NCBI RefSeq assembly: GCF_028401415.2
Contig: NZ_CP171821.2
Span: 3,906,001 to 3,970,000, forward strand
Length of the DNA: 64,000 bases
Reading direction: 5' to 3'
Origin: Glaciecola sp028401415
Lineage (GTDB): Bacteria > Pseudomonadota > Gammaproteobacteria > Enterobacterales > Alteromonadaceae
The notes under the pieces are model-generated. The model ran no database searches and was not told the DNA's origin. It saw nothing but the letters and a program-made list of their open reading frames with translations. A program made the translations under genes and the position numbers. Positions 26,161-35,100 of this stretch are shown here, in pieces (the stretch's first letter is position 1; every line of letters starts with the position of its first letter).

Positions 26161-26202
26161 AGTTCACCGACAGTTTTTCACGCAATGTGACTGCCGGTGA
26201 CT
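26161..26202. repeat. long imperfect inverted repeat between tyrS and the rhodanese gene
   Basis: AGTTCACCGACAGT (26161-26174) pairs with ACTGCCGGTGACT (26190-26202), giving twelve pairs with one bulge and one mismatch. The loop contains a further CAC/GTG pair. It lies between two convergent genes and could end transcription, although no strong T tract follows in either direction. Confidence 0.5.
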
Positions 26203-26215
26203 AGATTCAGGTTAT

Positions 26216-26626
26216 TTAGCTCTTCGGTATCTCGAGCGGTTTGTCGGCCTCTATCCACCCTGTTATATCCCCTTCCAAGTGATATAAATTGGTATATCCG
26301 GCATTTGCTAACTTTTCTAGCGCTTTGCCTGCGCGATATCCTGAGCGGCAGTACACCACAATCTGCTGCTCGTCGTTGCCAAACAGTGCCAGGCTATCTG
26401 AAACGGTAGCAAGTGGAATGTTAACTGCGCCTGGCACATGCCCTTTGGCGTATTCCTCTGGCGTTCTAACATCAACGATTAGGCTCTGCTCGGCGAGGCT
26501 TTCAAATTGCTCGTGACCGAGTTCAGTAATGACGTTGGCAAGCGCCGTATTGGTGATTAAAAGTGAAAATACTCCTAATACAAAAGCGACGGTTTGCCTG
26601 CTTAATCGATTGCTAATTTTCATCAC
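26216..26626 (-). CDS. secreted rhodanese-like protein
   Basis: An N-terminal signal peptide (LGVFSLLITNTALANV) precedes a single rhodanese domain with DVRTPEEYAKGHVPGAVNIPL and the active-site loop YCRSGYRAG containing the catalytic Cys. The 136-aa protein should be periplasmic and transfer sulfur or act on disulfides or metals. It is 12 bp downstream of the btuF-like gene on the same strand and probably in its transcript. Confidence 0.82.
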   Translation of the reverse strand: MMKISNRLSRQTVAFVLGVFSLLITNTALANVITELGHEQFESLAEQSLIVDVRTPEEYAKGHVPGAVNIPLATVSDSLALFGNDEQQIVVYCRSGYRAGKALEKLANAGYTNLYHLEGDITGWIEADKPLEIPKS

Positions 26627-26638
26627 ATTACTCCCTTG

Positions 26639-27577
26639 TTAACTTTGGACGTCATAATTAATTGTATACGCTAATTCGCAAACTTTGGTCATTTCTTCTA
26701 TGGCTCTTGGCGTAAAACGATGCAGCTTGTCTGGGTTGGCTTGAATAAAAGGCGCTAATATATGCTCTTTGTGCTCACTAAACTCATCGGGGATCTGAAT
26801 TTGACGAGCCCTCAACTCGCTCGAAACGGACTTGTTTACCGAATCTAAAGTAGATTGTGCTTCATTCGATGCCTTGTTTTGCGCGTAAATAATGAGTTTA
26901 GCTTTACTTCGAAGGATGCGTTCAATACCAAGTTGAGGATAGGGAGATAAAGAGCTAAAAAAGACATTTTGTAGACTGCAAATACTGAGTAAATCGTTTA
27001 GCCATGGATCGTTGCCTAGCACCATCAACGGGAGCGGATTCATGACGTAAATTGCGTCTATGGGGGTTTTAAATTCAGACGCTCGTTTTAGATTATCGGA
27101 AAGTGTCTCAATAAGGGCTTGCGCTATTTCCTGATCAGCTTCGATGAACTTCGCTATGTTTTCTATATCAGCAATTAAACTGTCTACAGAATCCACTGAT
27201 GATGCGTAAAGGTGTAGACTACTTGCGCGCATTTTGGCAATGTCAGCATCCTTGTTACCACCTTCCCAATACAATACATGACTTGGTTTAAGCCGCAAAA
27301 TAGCGGGAATGTTAGCCCCCTGATAACTTGCAAGGCGAGGAATCGATTTAGCTGCTTGAGGATAGTCGCTGTAGTCACTCACGCCCACCAAGTTATGCCC
27401 TTCGCCCAGCGCAAATACAATTTCAGTCAAGTGCGGTGATAGCGCAATAATGCGTTTTTGTGCTGCTGACATGCCTTGGTCAGAAGAGTGGGGCGCAGTG
27501 TCTGATACTTTACCTACGCTAATTGTTGCACATAGCAACACGGTAAAAGCAGCGCAAAATGTCAAAGTTTTCATCAT
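26639..27577 (-). CDS. periplasmic binding protein of the BtuF family (cobalamin/corrinoid type)
   Basis: The 312-aa protein has a signal peptide and the helical-backbone substrate-binding fold. RIIALSPHLTEIVFALGEG and GVSDYSDYPQAAKSIPRL near the N-terminus match BtuF-like proteins. A repeat domain with PLPLMVLGNDPWLNDLLS follows. BtuF binds vitamin B12 in the periplasm for BtuCD. No btuC or btuD gene is in the window, but the CobD-like gene directly upstream supports a corrinoid role. The stop of that gene touches this start. Hemin or siderophore binding is a less likely alternative. Confidence 0.72.
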   Translation of the reverse strand: MMKTLTFCAAFTVLLCATISVGKVSDTAPHSSDQGMSAAQKRIIALSPHLTEIVFALGEGHNLVGVSDYSDYPQAAKSIPRLASYQGANIPAILRLKPSHVLYWEGGNKDADIAKMRASSLHLYASSVDSVDSLIADIENIAKFIEADQEIAQALIETLSDNLKRASEFKTPIDAIYVMNPLPLMVLGNDPWLNDLLSICSLQNVFFSSLSPYPQLGIERILRSKAKLIIYAQNKASNEAQSTLDSVNKSVSSELRARQIQIPDEFSEHKEHILAPFIQANPDKLHRFTPRAIEEMTKVCELAYTINYDVQS

Positions 27578-28590
27578 TAGTTGCTTTCCACAATACTCAT
27601 GATTGTGTACGCCAGTAATAAGCTGACCAAGGCAGCAAGGGCAAGATTTTCAAGCTTAGACAGCCTAAGTGAATGCTCAAAACTAGGCTCGGGCGCCTTT
27701 GCCAATAAGATGTTTTGATTAGCATTATTCATTTCAAGTCTCGGCCTGCGCCGTTTTTCGCCAGCATACATGATTGAACCGCCAAGTCGGCACTTTAATG
27801 CAATGCTCATGTTGTAAAGAACAAATTGACCATGACTTGCGCACAGCGCTGTCTGGTTAAAAGACTGCTTGAGTGATGGTAACACTTGTGCAGGAGAAGC
27901 TAACCCAAGCATAAGAATTGAATAAGCTCTTACTGGTATAAACTGTAAAATGCGACACACTAAGTGAGTAGGGTAGGCAAAACGAGCAAACCTATTGAGT
28001 TTTACATTCCACGCCTGACTTGCCTCAAACAATAGGCGGTAGGACAGCGCGATAACGCCGCCAAATACTAAAAAACAAAATATAACGCATATTTGCTGGT
28101 ACACCCGGCGCAGACTGCGGCTTTCTATATTAGCTTTAGTGATGCCCAGTGCAGATAGTTGTGCGGTGTCTCGAAGCACATTTTGTGAAAGGAGCTCTCT
28201 GGCGAGCTGCTTTTTGCCGTTTTCCAGTGCATTATTCACCTGCTGATACACGCGGGCATCTCGAGTAAACTGTATCGATACAAACAAAACAATTGCGTCA
28301 AACAGCCATGGCAAGGCGGCAATGCTCCTCACTAGGTAAACAATCACAATCACAGGAGCAATGAGCAAGATAGCGGATAGTGCACCAGAAATGTATTGCT
28401 GATTTGTGTCTTTTTGCGTCACTGAAGATGCAGGCAAGACCTTGTCGGCCATTTGTTGACACAGAAACCTAAACATTGACAAGGGGTCAATTGAGGATTT
28501 GATTGGGAATTTTTGCTCGATGGCAACAATCAGCGCCACGAGCAAGCAAGAGATGGCACTTTCGGGTATCACAAAGTTGTCAAAGGCCAT
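27577..28590 (-). CDS. CobD/CbiB-family protein (cobalamin biosynthesis)
   Basis: The 337-aa membrane protein resembles CobD/CbiB, which joins aminopropanol to the corrin ring. An N-terminal helix with KFPIKSSIDPLSMF, several membrane segments, and a GGSIMYAGEKRRRPRLE region correspond to the CbiB G-x4-Y-x-G part. AmpE proteins are related, so sequence alone is not decisive. It lies between mtnN and the btuF-like gene on one strand and overlaps the latter by a base. In some marine bacteria this block serves corrinoid salvage. The full corrin pathway is not visible here. Confidence 0.65.
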   Translation of the reverse strand: MAFDNFVIPESAISCLLVALIVAIEQKFPIKSSIDPLSMFRFLCQQMADKVLPASSVTQKDTNQQYISGALSAILLIAPVIVIVYLVRSIAALPWLFDAIVLFVSIQFTRDARVYQQVNNALENGKKQLARELLSQNVLRDTAQLSALGITKANIESRSLRRVYQQICVIFCFLVFGGVIALSYRLLFEASQAWNVKLNRFARFAYPTHLVCRILQFIPVRAYSILMLGLASPAQVLPSLKQSFNQTALCASHGQFVLYNMSIALKCRLGGSIMYAGEKRRRPRLEMNNANQNILLAKAPEPSFEHSLRLSKLENLALAALVSLLLAYTIMSIVESN

Positions 28591-28597
28591 TTTGTAT

Positions 28598-29305
28598 TTA
28601 AAGTGCCTTTATTGTCTCTAACACTAAATTTGCAGAGTTTTTTGCTGCTTTTTCAAGATAACTTTCAAAAGACACAGTTGAGGTTTTGCCCGCAATATCA
28701 GAAAGACTTCGAATAACGACGCAAGGTGTTTCTAACATAAAGCAAGCTTGAGCAATCGACGCACCTTCCATTTCTACTGCTTTCATTTGTTCAAAGGCGC
28801 TGCGAATATCCTGAGCGGCTTCGTCGCTGCCAATAAAACTGTCACCGCTGCATATCAGGCCGCTGCGAGTTTGGATACCCTCTAACTTGCTCGCACACTG
28901 ACGCGCGACCTCGCTGGCATGCTCATCGGTGAGATACTCTTTGGGCATCGACGGCACTTGGCCTCTTTCATAACCGAAATGACTCACGTCCACATCGTGA
29001 TACATTAAGCTTGTCGCGATCACAATATCACCAATGCTTAAGTCAGGATCGAAACCACCAGCGGAGCCTGTGTTGATCAATAGATCTGCAGAATACTTGT
29101 GAATTAAAATCGTTGTAGCGAGAGCCGAAGCGACCTTGCCGATACCGCTTTGCACGAGAAATATTTCATGCTTGCCACCTGAATCGTTGCCGACAAAACC
29201 ATGATGAATGTTCAAGTGATTGACCTTGATTGACTGTGCACCATCCAACTGCGATTGAAGCAGTAAGATCTCTTCTTCCATTGCGCCAATAATGGCAATT
29301 TTCAT
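28598..29305 (-). CDS. mtnN: 5'-methylthioadenosine/S-adenosylhomocysteine nucleosidase
   Basis: This protein begins MKIAIIGAMEEEI with the catalytic Glu. It has the VNTGSAGGFDP-like and EMEGASIAQAC segments and ends with a conserved SDIAG motif containing the catalytic Asp. It hydrolyses methylthioadenosine and S-adenosylhomocysteine, recycling by-products of SAM use, polyamine synthesis and AI-2 signalling. A longer reading frame starts at 29356, but the ATG at 29305 has a CGGAG ribosome-binding site and the family N-terminus. It sits seven bp upstream of the CobD-like gene and may be co-transcribed. Confidence 0.93.
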   Translation of the reverse strand: MKIAIIGAMEEEILLLQSQLDGAQSIKVNHLNIHHGFVGNDSGGKHEIFLVQSGIGKVASALATTILIHKYSADLLINTGSAGGFDPDLSIGDIVIATSLMYHDVDVSHFGYERGQVPSMPKEYLTDEHASEVARQCASKLEGIQTRSGLICSGDSFIGSDEAAQDIRSAFEQMKAVEMEGASIAQACFMLETPCVVIRSLSDIAGKTSTVSFESYLEKAAKNSANLVLETIKAL

Positions 29306-29399
29306 GCGATTTGCTCCGCGAAAAGGGTATTTTTGTCTGAGCGCAATCATAGTCACTCAGACGGTAAATACAAGTGGGGCTTAGAGAATTTGTTTAAGA

Positions 29400-30005
29400 C
29401 TATGCGGCGGCGGCTCTGCGACTTGGGCTAAGCGGTCGAGTGGGGCGCTGATGTGTTTTGATGATACTCGGTTTATCTTGCGCATTGGTTGCGAAAGATA
29501 GTTTGCCCTGTCTGCGTCTCAGTGGAACCAGCTTTGCCTCAATACATTCTTTTATCTCTTGTACGCTGTAGCCACCTTTGGCCCTAATGCGCACATGCGG
29601 AATAGAAGCGGTGTCCAATGCGCCACTCACGAAAAAATCTCTTTGAGTATTATGTCCTGTCTGACCGTTGCCCATTACCAAATCGATTGCCATAACGGGT
29701 GACAAGTCTTTTTTATCGCACAATACAAAGTCAATCTGCTTACCACCGGCTCGCAGCACTGCGCTGTTAGCAATTTTTTTGTCGGTATTGCTTCTAAGTG
29801 ATAGTAAATCGATAAGCTTTACACGGCACAATACACGAAATTCATCGCCTACGGATTGCTCAATTAAGCTAAGAAATTGACGTTCCGCTGCGGTAAACAA
29901 CTGTTTTTTGACGGCAAAAGGAAAAACGATTTTGTTGTCATTGAGCTTTATAGCGAGCACAGAAACACAAATCAGTACGGCTAATAATATAATTGCTATT
30001 TCCAT
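29400..30005 (-). CDS. DUF2726 membrane-anchored protein
   Basis: An N-terminal membrane helix (MEIAIILLAVLICVSVLAI) precedes a DUF2726 domain with VGDEFRVLCRVKLIDLL and the GGKQIDFVLCDKKDL segment. That segment resembles the Asp-containing core of restriction-endonuclease-like folds. The usual IELDD pattern appears here as AIDLVMGN, so nuclease activity is uncertain. The tail is basic (RRRQGK, RRAAAA). Function is unknown. Confidence 0.72.
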   Translation of the reverse strand: MEIAIILLAVLICVSVLAIKLNDNKIVFPFAVKKQLFTAAERQFLSLIEQSVGDEFRVLCRVKLIDLLSLRSNTDKKIANSAVLRAGGKQIDFVLCDKKDLSPVMAIDLVMGNGQTGHNTQRDFFVSGALDTASIPHVRIRAKGGYSVQEIKECIEAKLVPLRRRQGKLSFATNAQDKPSIIKTHQRPTRPLSPSRRAAAA

Positions 30006-30125
30006 GAGAACTCCAACTTACTTACGAAATACAAGCTAATGTGTTTTCATGGAGTTAGCAAAGCTTGTGCCAATAAAATTACGCTATGCTGTTTTTTTGG
30101 CGCAAGCTTGTGATTTAGTTAATTC

Positions 30126-30548
30126 TTATGCTTCAAGATTTGCTTTTACAAGCACGTCTACCTGACTGCCCGAGCCGTCTTCTGAGATAATAATTGTGAT
30201 ATTGTTGTCATCGCTCTTCAAAATGAAACGGTTTTTGATTTCGCTTTGTTGGGGGTATTGCTTGTTTTTTTGATAGAACTCGATAACGCTTTGAGGAGAA
30301 CTGGGTACAAAAAATATCATGCTGGCAGGCAATTCTGTGTCGAATACCTGACAAAGCTTGCCGCCTTGTGGAATTTCGACATTAAAGAATCGTTCAGGAC
30401 AAACTTGCGCATGCATTAAATCTGTCGCATCCTGATTTATATCACCTTCACTTGCCATGAGCTTTGATGCGGCGAAAATAAGGATAAGCAGCAGCAGGTG
30501 TTTTGAACCCTCCCACAGCGCGTGTATTAGCATAATGATAAACTTCAT
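30126..30548 (-). CDS. small secreted or membrane-anchored hypothetical protein
   Basis: I do not recognise a family. From the ATG at 30548 the product is about 140 aa with a hydrophobic signal or anchor segment (HLLLLILIFAASKLMAS). A periplasmic-type domain follows with two Cys (VCPERFFNVEIP and GGKLCQVF) that could form a disulfide. A longer frame opens at 30623, but the ATG at 30548 has AGG-type bases upstream and places the hydrophobic segment near the N-terminus. It lies downstream of gltD on the same strand, after a 157-bp gap. Confidence 0.5.
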   Translation of the reverse strand: MKFIIMLIHALWEGSKHLLLLILIFAASKLMASEGDINQDATDLMHAQVCPERFFNVEIPQGGKLCQVFDTELPASMIFFVPSSPQSVIEFYQKNKQYPQQSEIKNRFILKSDDNNITIIISEDGSGSQVDVLVKANLEA

Positions 30549-30631
30549 ATCGTTACCTGTTACTTCTAGCTTGTTGCCCGCTTTTAATTTAACAGAACAG
30601 GTGTGATTGACAATACGTAACATCGCTCAAA

Positions 30632-30650
30632 GGGTGTGTAATCCACACCC
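30632..30650 (-). terminator. candidate terminator hairpin after gltD
   Basis: GGGTGTG and CACACCC form a perfect 7-bp stem around TAATC, about 55 bp beyond the gltD stop on the minus strand. Only a short TTTG follows, so it is a weak terminator at best. Confidence 0.4.
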
Positions 30651-30705
30651 CAAGTATATGTTCTTATATTTAAGTCTCAGCCCCTAACTGATGGACCTGA
30701 AGCAA

Positions 30706-32121
30706 CTACACTTCAAGATAGTCTAATATGCCTTCAGCTGCTTTTCTGCCCTCATCAATTGCAGTTACAACAAGATCTGAGCCTCTTACCATGTCCCCGC
30801 CAGAGAATATTTTTGGATTGGATGTTTGGAATGGGAATCGACCAGCGGCAGGGGCGCGCACTCTGCCTTTCTCATCCAATATAATGCCTTGATCCGAAAA
30901 CCAACTAGCTGGACTTGGTGAAAATCCAAAAGCAATGATCACTGCATCTGCTTTGAGAATATGCGCCGAACCCGGAATTTCAACAGGGCGCCTACGTCCT
31001 TGCGCATCAGGTTCACCCATTTCGGTCTTCACCATTCTCACGCCGATAGTCTTTCCATTTTCATCCACGGCAATATCGATCGGCTGCATATTAAATTGGA
31101 ACTGTACTCCTTCTTCTCTTGCATTCACCACTTCACGACGTGAACCAGGCATGCTCTGCTCGTCACGACGATATGCGCAAGTGACAGACGCTGCACTTTG
31201 TCTTATCGAAGTCCTGACGCAGTCCATGGTGGTATCTCCACCGCCAAGCACAACCACGTGTTTGCCCGACATGTCGATAAAGTCTTCAGGAGATTTTTCA
31301 ATGCCCATTACGCGATTGGTGTTTGCAATTAAAAAGGGCAGGGCTTCGTAAACGCCTTGGGCATGTTCATGTTTGAAGCCGCCCTGCATCGCTTTGTATG
31401 TCCCCATGCCAAGAAAGACCGAGTCGTATTCATTCATCAGGGTGTTGAATTCGATATCCTTTCCAATTTCAACATTCAAGCGAAACTCAATGCCCATTTC
31501 GGTGAAGATTTTGCGTCTGAGCTGAATCACTTCTTTCTCTAACTTAAATGATGGGATCCCAAAGGTCAGTAAACCGCCAATCTCTTCATACTTATCGTAT
31601 ACAACGGGCTTCACGCCATTACGCACTAAAATATCGGCACAAGCTAAGCCTGAGGGACCGGCGCCTACAATGGCGACTTTCCTGTCAGTCCATTCAACAC
31701 CTGACATATCTGGTCGCCAGCCCATTTTAAACGCAGTGTCAGTAATGTACTTCTCGATGCTGCCGATGGTCACAGCGCCAAAATCCTCGTTAAGCGTGCA
31801 AGCTCCTTCGCATAAGCGGTCTTGCGGGCAAACCCGTCCACACACTTCTGGCAAGCTGTTAGTCTTGTGCGATAGTTCAGCTGCTTCTATGATTTTTCCT
31901 TCATTGGCCAAATCTAGCCATTGAGGAATATAGTTATGCACCGGACACTTCCATTCACAATATGGGTTGCCACAGTCTAGGCAACGGTCAGCTTGTCCAG
32001 CAGCCTGAGAAGAGGTCATCGGCTGATAAATTTCGCCAAACTCTTCTGTTCGCATGATAATCGGTTTTTTGGGTGGGTCGATACGAGCAACGTCCACGAA
32101 TTGATATACATTTTTAGCCAT
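30706..32121 (-). CDS. gltD: glutamate synthase small subunit
   Basis: This 471-aa protein has the N-terminal cysteine-rich region CLDCGNPYCEWKCP that helps hold [4Fe-4S] clusters. It has two Rossmann motifs, one for FAD (VAIVGAGPSGLACADIL) and one for NADPH (VVVLGGGDTTMDC), and the SGGDMVRGSDLVVTAI C-terminus. It passes electrons from NADPH to GltB for glutamate synthesis from glutamine and 2-oxoglutarate. It follows gltB by 18 bp on the same strand. Confidence 0.95.
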   Translation of the reverse strand: MAKNVYQFVDVARIDPPKKPIIMRTEEFGEIYQPMTSSQAAGQADRCLDCGNPYCEWKCPVHNYIPQWLDLANEGKIIEAAELSHKTNSLPEVCGRVCPQDRLCEGACTLNEDFGAVTIGSIEKYITDTAFKMGWRPDMSGVEWTDRKVAIVGAGPSGLACADILVRNGVKPVVYDKYEEIGGLLTFGIPSFKLEKEVIQLRRKIFTEMGIEFRLNVEIGKDIEFNTLMNEYDSVFLGMGTYKAMQGGFKHEHAQGVYEALPFLIANTNRVMGIEKSPEDFIDMSGKHVVVLGGGDTTMDCVRTSIRQSAASVTCAYRRDEQSMPGSRREVVNAREEGVQFQFNMQPIDIAVDENGKTIGVRMVKTEMGEPDAQGRRRPVEIPGSAHILKADAVIIAFGFSPSPASWFSDQGIILDEKGRVRAPAAGRFPFQTSNPKIFSGGDMVRGSDLVVTAIDEGRKAAEGILDYLEV

Positions 32122-32139
32122 AATTCATATGCTCCTTGG

Positions 32140-35100
32140 CTATTGCGCTTGGATGCGCAGTTCAGCGCTTGAACGACTAATGTGTCCGAGCAGGTTTTTC
32201 ACATCGCTGGTTTTCGGCTTCACCAATCTGAATTTCTGCATCTCTTGGGCGAAATGTGTCAGCAAATGCAGCGAATGCGCGCTTCCTGTTTCTTCGTAGT
32301 GTTCATTGATTAAGCCCCTGAGATGCTCAGACAATATCACTTTGTCTTGAATACCTTGTACATCAATCAGCTCATGGTTGACGCGCCTTTCAAGATCATC
32401 AAATTCATCGTAAAGGTAAGCAAATCCGCCGGTCATGCCTGCACCAAAGTTAACGCCTACGCTACCCAGCACTGCAACAATTCCGCCTGTCATGTATTCA
32501 CAGCCGTTGTCACCAATGCCTTCGACCACCGCTATTGCACCAGAGTTTCGAACTGCGAAACGTTCACCCGCTCGGCCTGCGGCATAAAGCTTTCCGCCAG
32601 TCGCGCCATATAAGCAAGTGTTACCCATGATGGCACTGGCGTGTTGGTCGAAGGTGACTCTGCTGGGTGGATTAATGACTAACTTGCCGCCGGTCATGCC
32701 TTTACCCACGTAATCATTCGCATCACCAATTAGGTGCATATGAAGACCGCCTACGTTAAATACTCCGAAGCTCTGTCCAATGGTGCCCTCAAGTCTAATC
32801 TTAATTGGGTTGTCGTCTACACCAGAGTTGCCAAAGCGTTTTGCAATAAAACCAGATAAGGTCGCGCCGACCGAGCGGTCGGTGTTGCGAACAGGATATC
32901 TCAAGTGTATCGAACGCTTTTCATATACTGCGTCTTGCGCATCGTTAAGTATGCTTAAGTTCAGTTCGCCTTTATCGATTGGGCTGTTGGTCGTTTCCGA
33001 GCAAAACAGCTTGGTATGATAGCCCGCTTCAGGTTTTTCGAGTAAGGGCGACAAATCTAGCTTAGCTTGTTTAGCGGTCTGCCCTTCTAATAGTGCAAGG
33101 AGCTCTGTACGGCCCACTAAGTCTTCAAAGCGCGCAATACCAAGACTCGCCATGATTTCTCGTACCTCTTGCGCAACAAACTTAAAGTAGTTCATCACCA
33201 TCTCGGGCAGTCCAATGAAGTAATTATCACGCAGTTTAGCGTCTTGGGTGGCAACGCCGGTGGCACAGTTGTTCAAGTGGCAAATCCGCAAGTATTTACA
33301 CCCCAGTGCAACCATGGGACCTGTGCCAAAGCCAAAGCTTTCAGCACCTAAAATGCCAGCTTTGACAACATCAAGGCCGGTTTTCAAACCGCCGTCGGTT
33401 TGCACTCGCACTTTATGTCTCAAGCCGTTTTCGACAAGCGCTTGTTGCGTTTCTGCCAGTCCTAGTTCAAATGGGCTGCCAGCATACTTAACTGAGGTCA
33501 ATGGACTTGCACCGGTGCCGCCGTCGTAACCAGATACTGTGATAAGGTCGGCATAGGCTTTTGCCACACCCGTTGCAATAGTACCTACACCAGGTTCAGA
33601 TACCAATTTCACTGAAATCAGCGCCTCAGGATTGACTTGTTTTAAATCGAAAATTAGCTGCGCCAAGTCTTCAATTGAATAAATATCGTGATGTGGAGGA
33701 GGCGAAATCAAAGTCACGCCAGGCACTGAAAAGCGAAGCTCTGCAATATACTTATTGACTTTATCGCCTGGTAATTGACCACCCTCTCCAGGTTTAGCGC
33801 CTTGTGCCACTTTGATTTGGATAACGTTTGCATTGACTAGATAATGCGGCGTCACGCCAAACCTACCAGAGGCGACCTGTTTGATTTTGGAGTTTTTCTC
33901 TGTGTTAAATCGCTTTGGATCTTCTCCGCCTTCACCGGAATTTGATTGACCACCAAGTCGATTCATTGCAATGGCTAAGGCTTCATGCGCTTCAGGGCTC
34001 AGTGCGCCGATAGACATAGCGGCGGTATCAAAGCGAGGATAAAGCTTTTCAGCTGCCTCGACTTCTTCAATATCAATTGGATTGTCGGAAACTTTCAACT
34101 GCATAAGGTCGCGAAGGTGACTTGGATTTCTGCCGTTTACCAAAGATGAAAAGCGTTGATAGTGTGCATACTCACCGCTGACAACAGCATCTTGTAGGGT
34201 TTTCACCACATCTGGGTTATAAGCATGGTATTCGCCGCCATGCACAAACTTAAGTAATCCGCCATGAGATATACTCTTACGTTTTAGCCAAGCGATTCTG
34301 GCAGCGTTGATCAAATCTTGCTCAAAATCTTCAAAACTTGCGCCTTGAAGACGGCTGGGAACGCCTTTAAAACAAAGCTCGGTCACGTCATCACTAATGC
34401 CTACTGCTTCAAACAGTTTTGAACTGCGATAACTTGCAACAGTGCTAATTCCCATTTTGGACATAATTTTGAAAAGGCCTTTGTTGATGCCTTTTCTATA
34501 ATTTAAAATCGCGTTCATAGGCGATATATCGAGATCTTTGTGGTCAACCATTTGCTCGATAGTCTCGTAGGCCAAGAATGGGTAAATCGCAGTAGCGCCC
34601 AAGCCAATTAAGACTGCAAAATGATGGGGGTCGCGCGCAGATGCTGTTTCAATCACAATGTTTGCATCGCATCGAAGTTGTTTTTCGACTAAACGGCGCT
34701 GCACAGCACCTACTGCCATTGCTGCTGGAATAGGGAGCTTGTCCTTTGCAATATGACGGTCGCTTAAAATGACAAATGCAGCGTTATTGTCTTTTACCGC
34801 TCGCTCAGTTTCGTCACAAATACGGACAATCGCATCTTCGAGTCCTTCATCTAGATGGTAGTTGATATCAATTTGTTCGTAATGGTAATACTTTGAATCG
34901 TACTCTTTGAGCTGTTTAAGATCCGTGTACACCAACACCGGAGAATCAAACAGTACTCGATGTGCATAACCACTGGTCTCGTTGAAGACATTTTGCTCAC
35001 GACCAATACAGGTAGCAAGTGACATGACATGGTTCTCGCGCAGTGAATCTATAGGTGGATTGGTGACCTGAGCAAACTGCTGTCTGAAATAATCGTAAAC

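Noticed and set aside
29306..29399. Cobalamin or SAM riboswitch upstream of the mtnN block
   Set aside because: The gap before mtnN is only 94 bp and lacks the conserved B12-box or SAM-aptamer sequence elements.
30935..31351. 138-aa open frame opposite gltD
   Set aside because: It is antisense to a strongly conserved gene and shows no family features.
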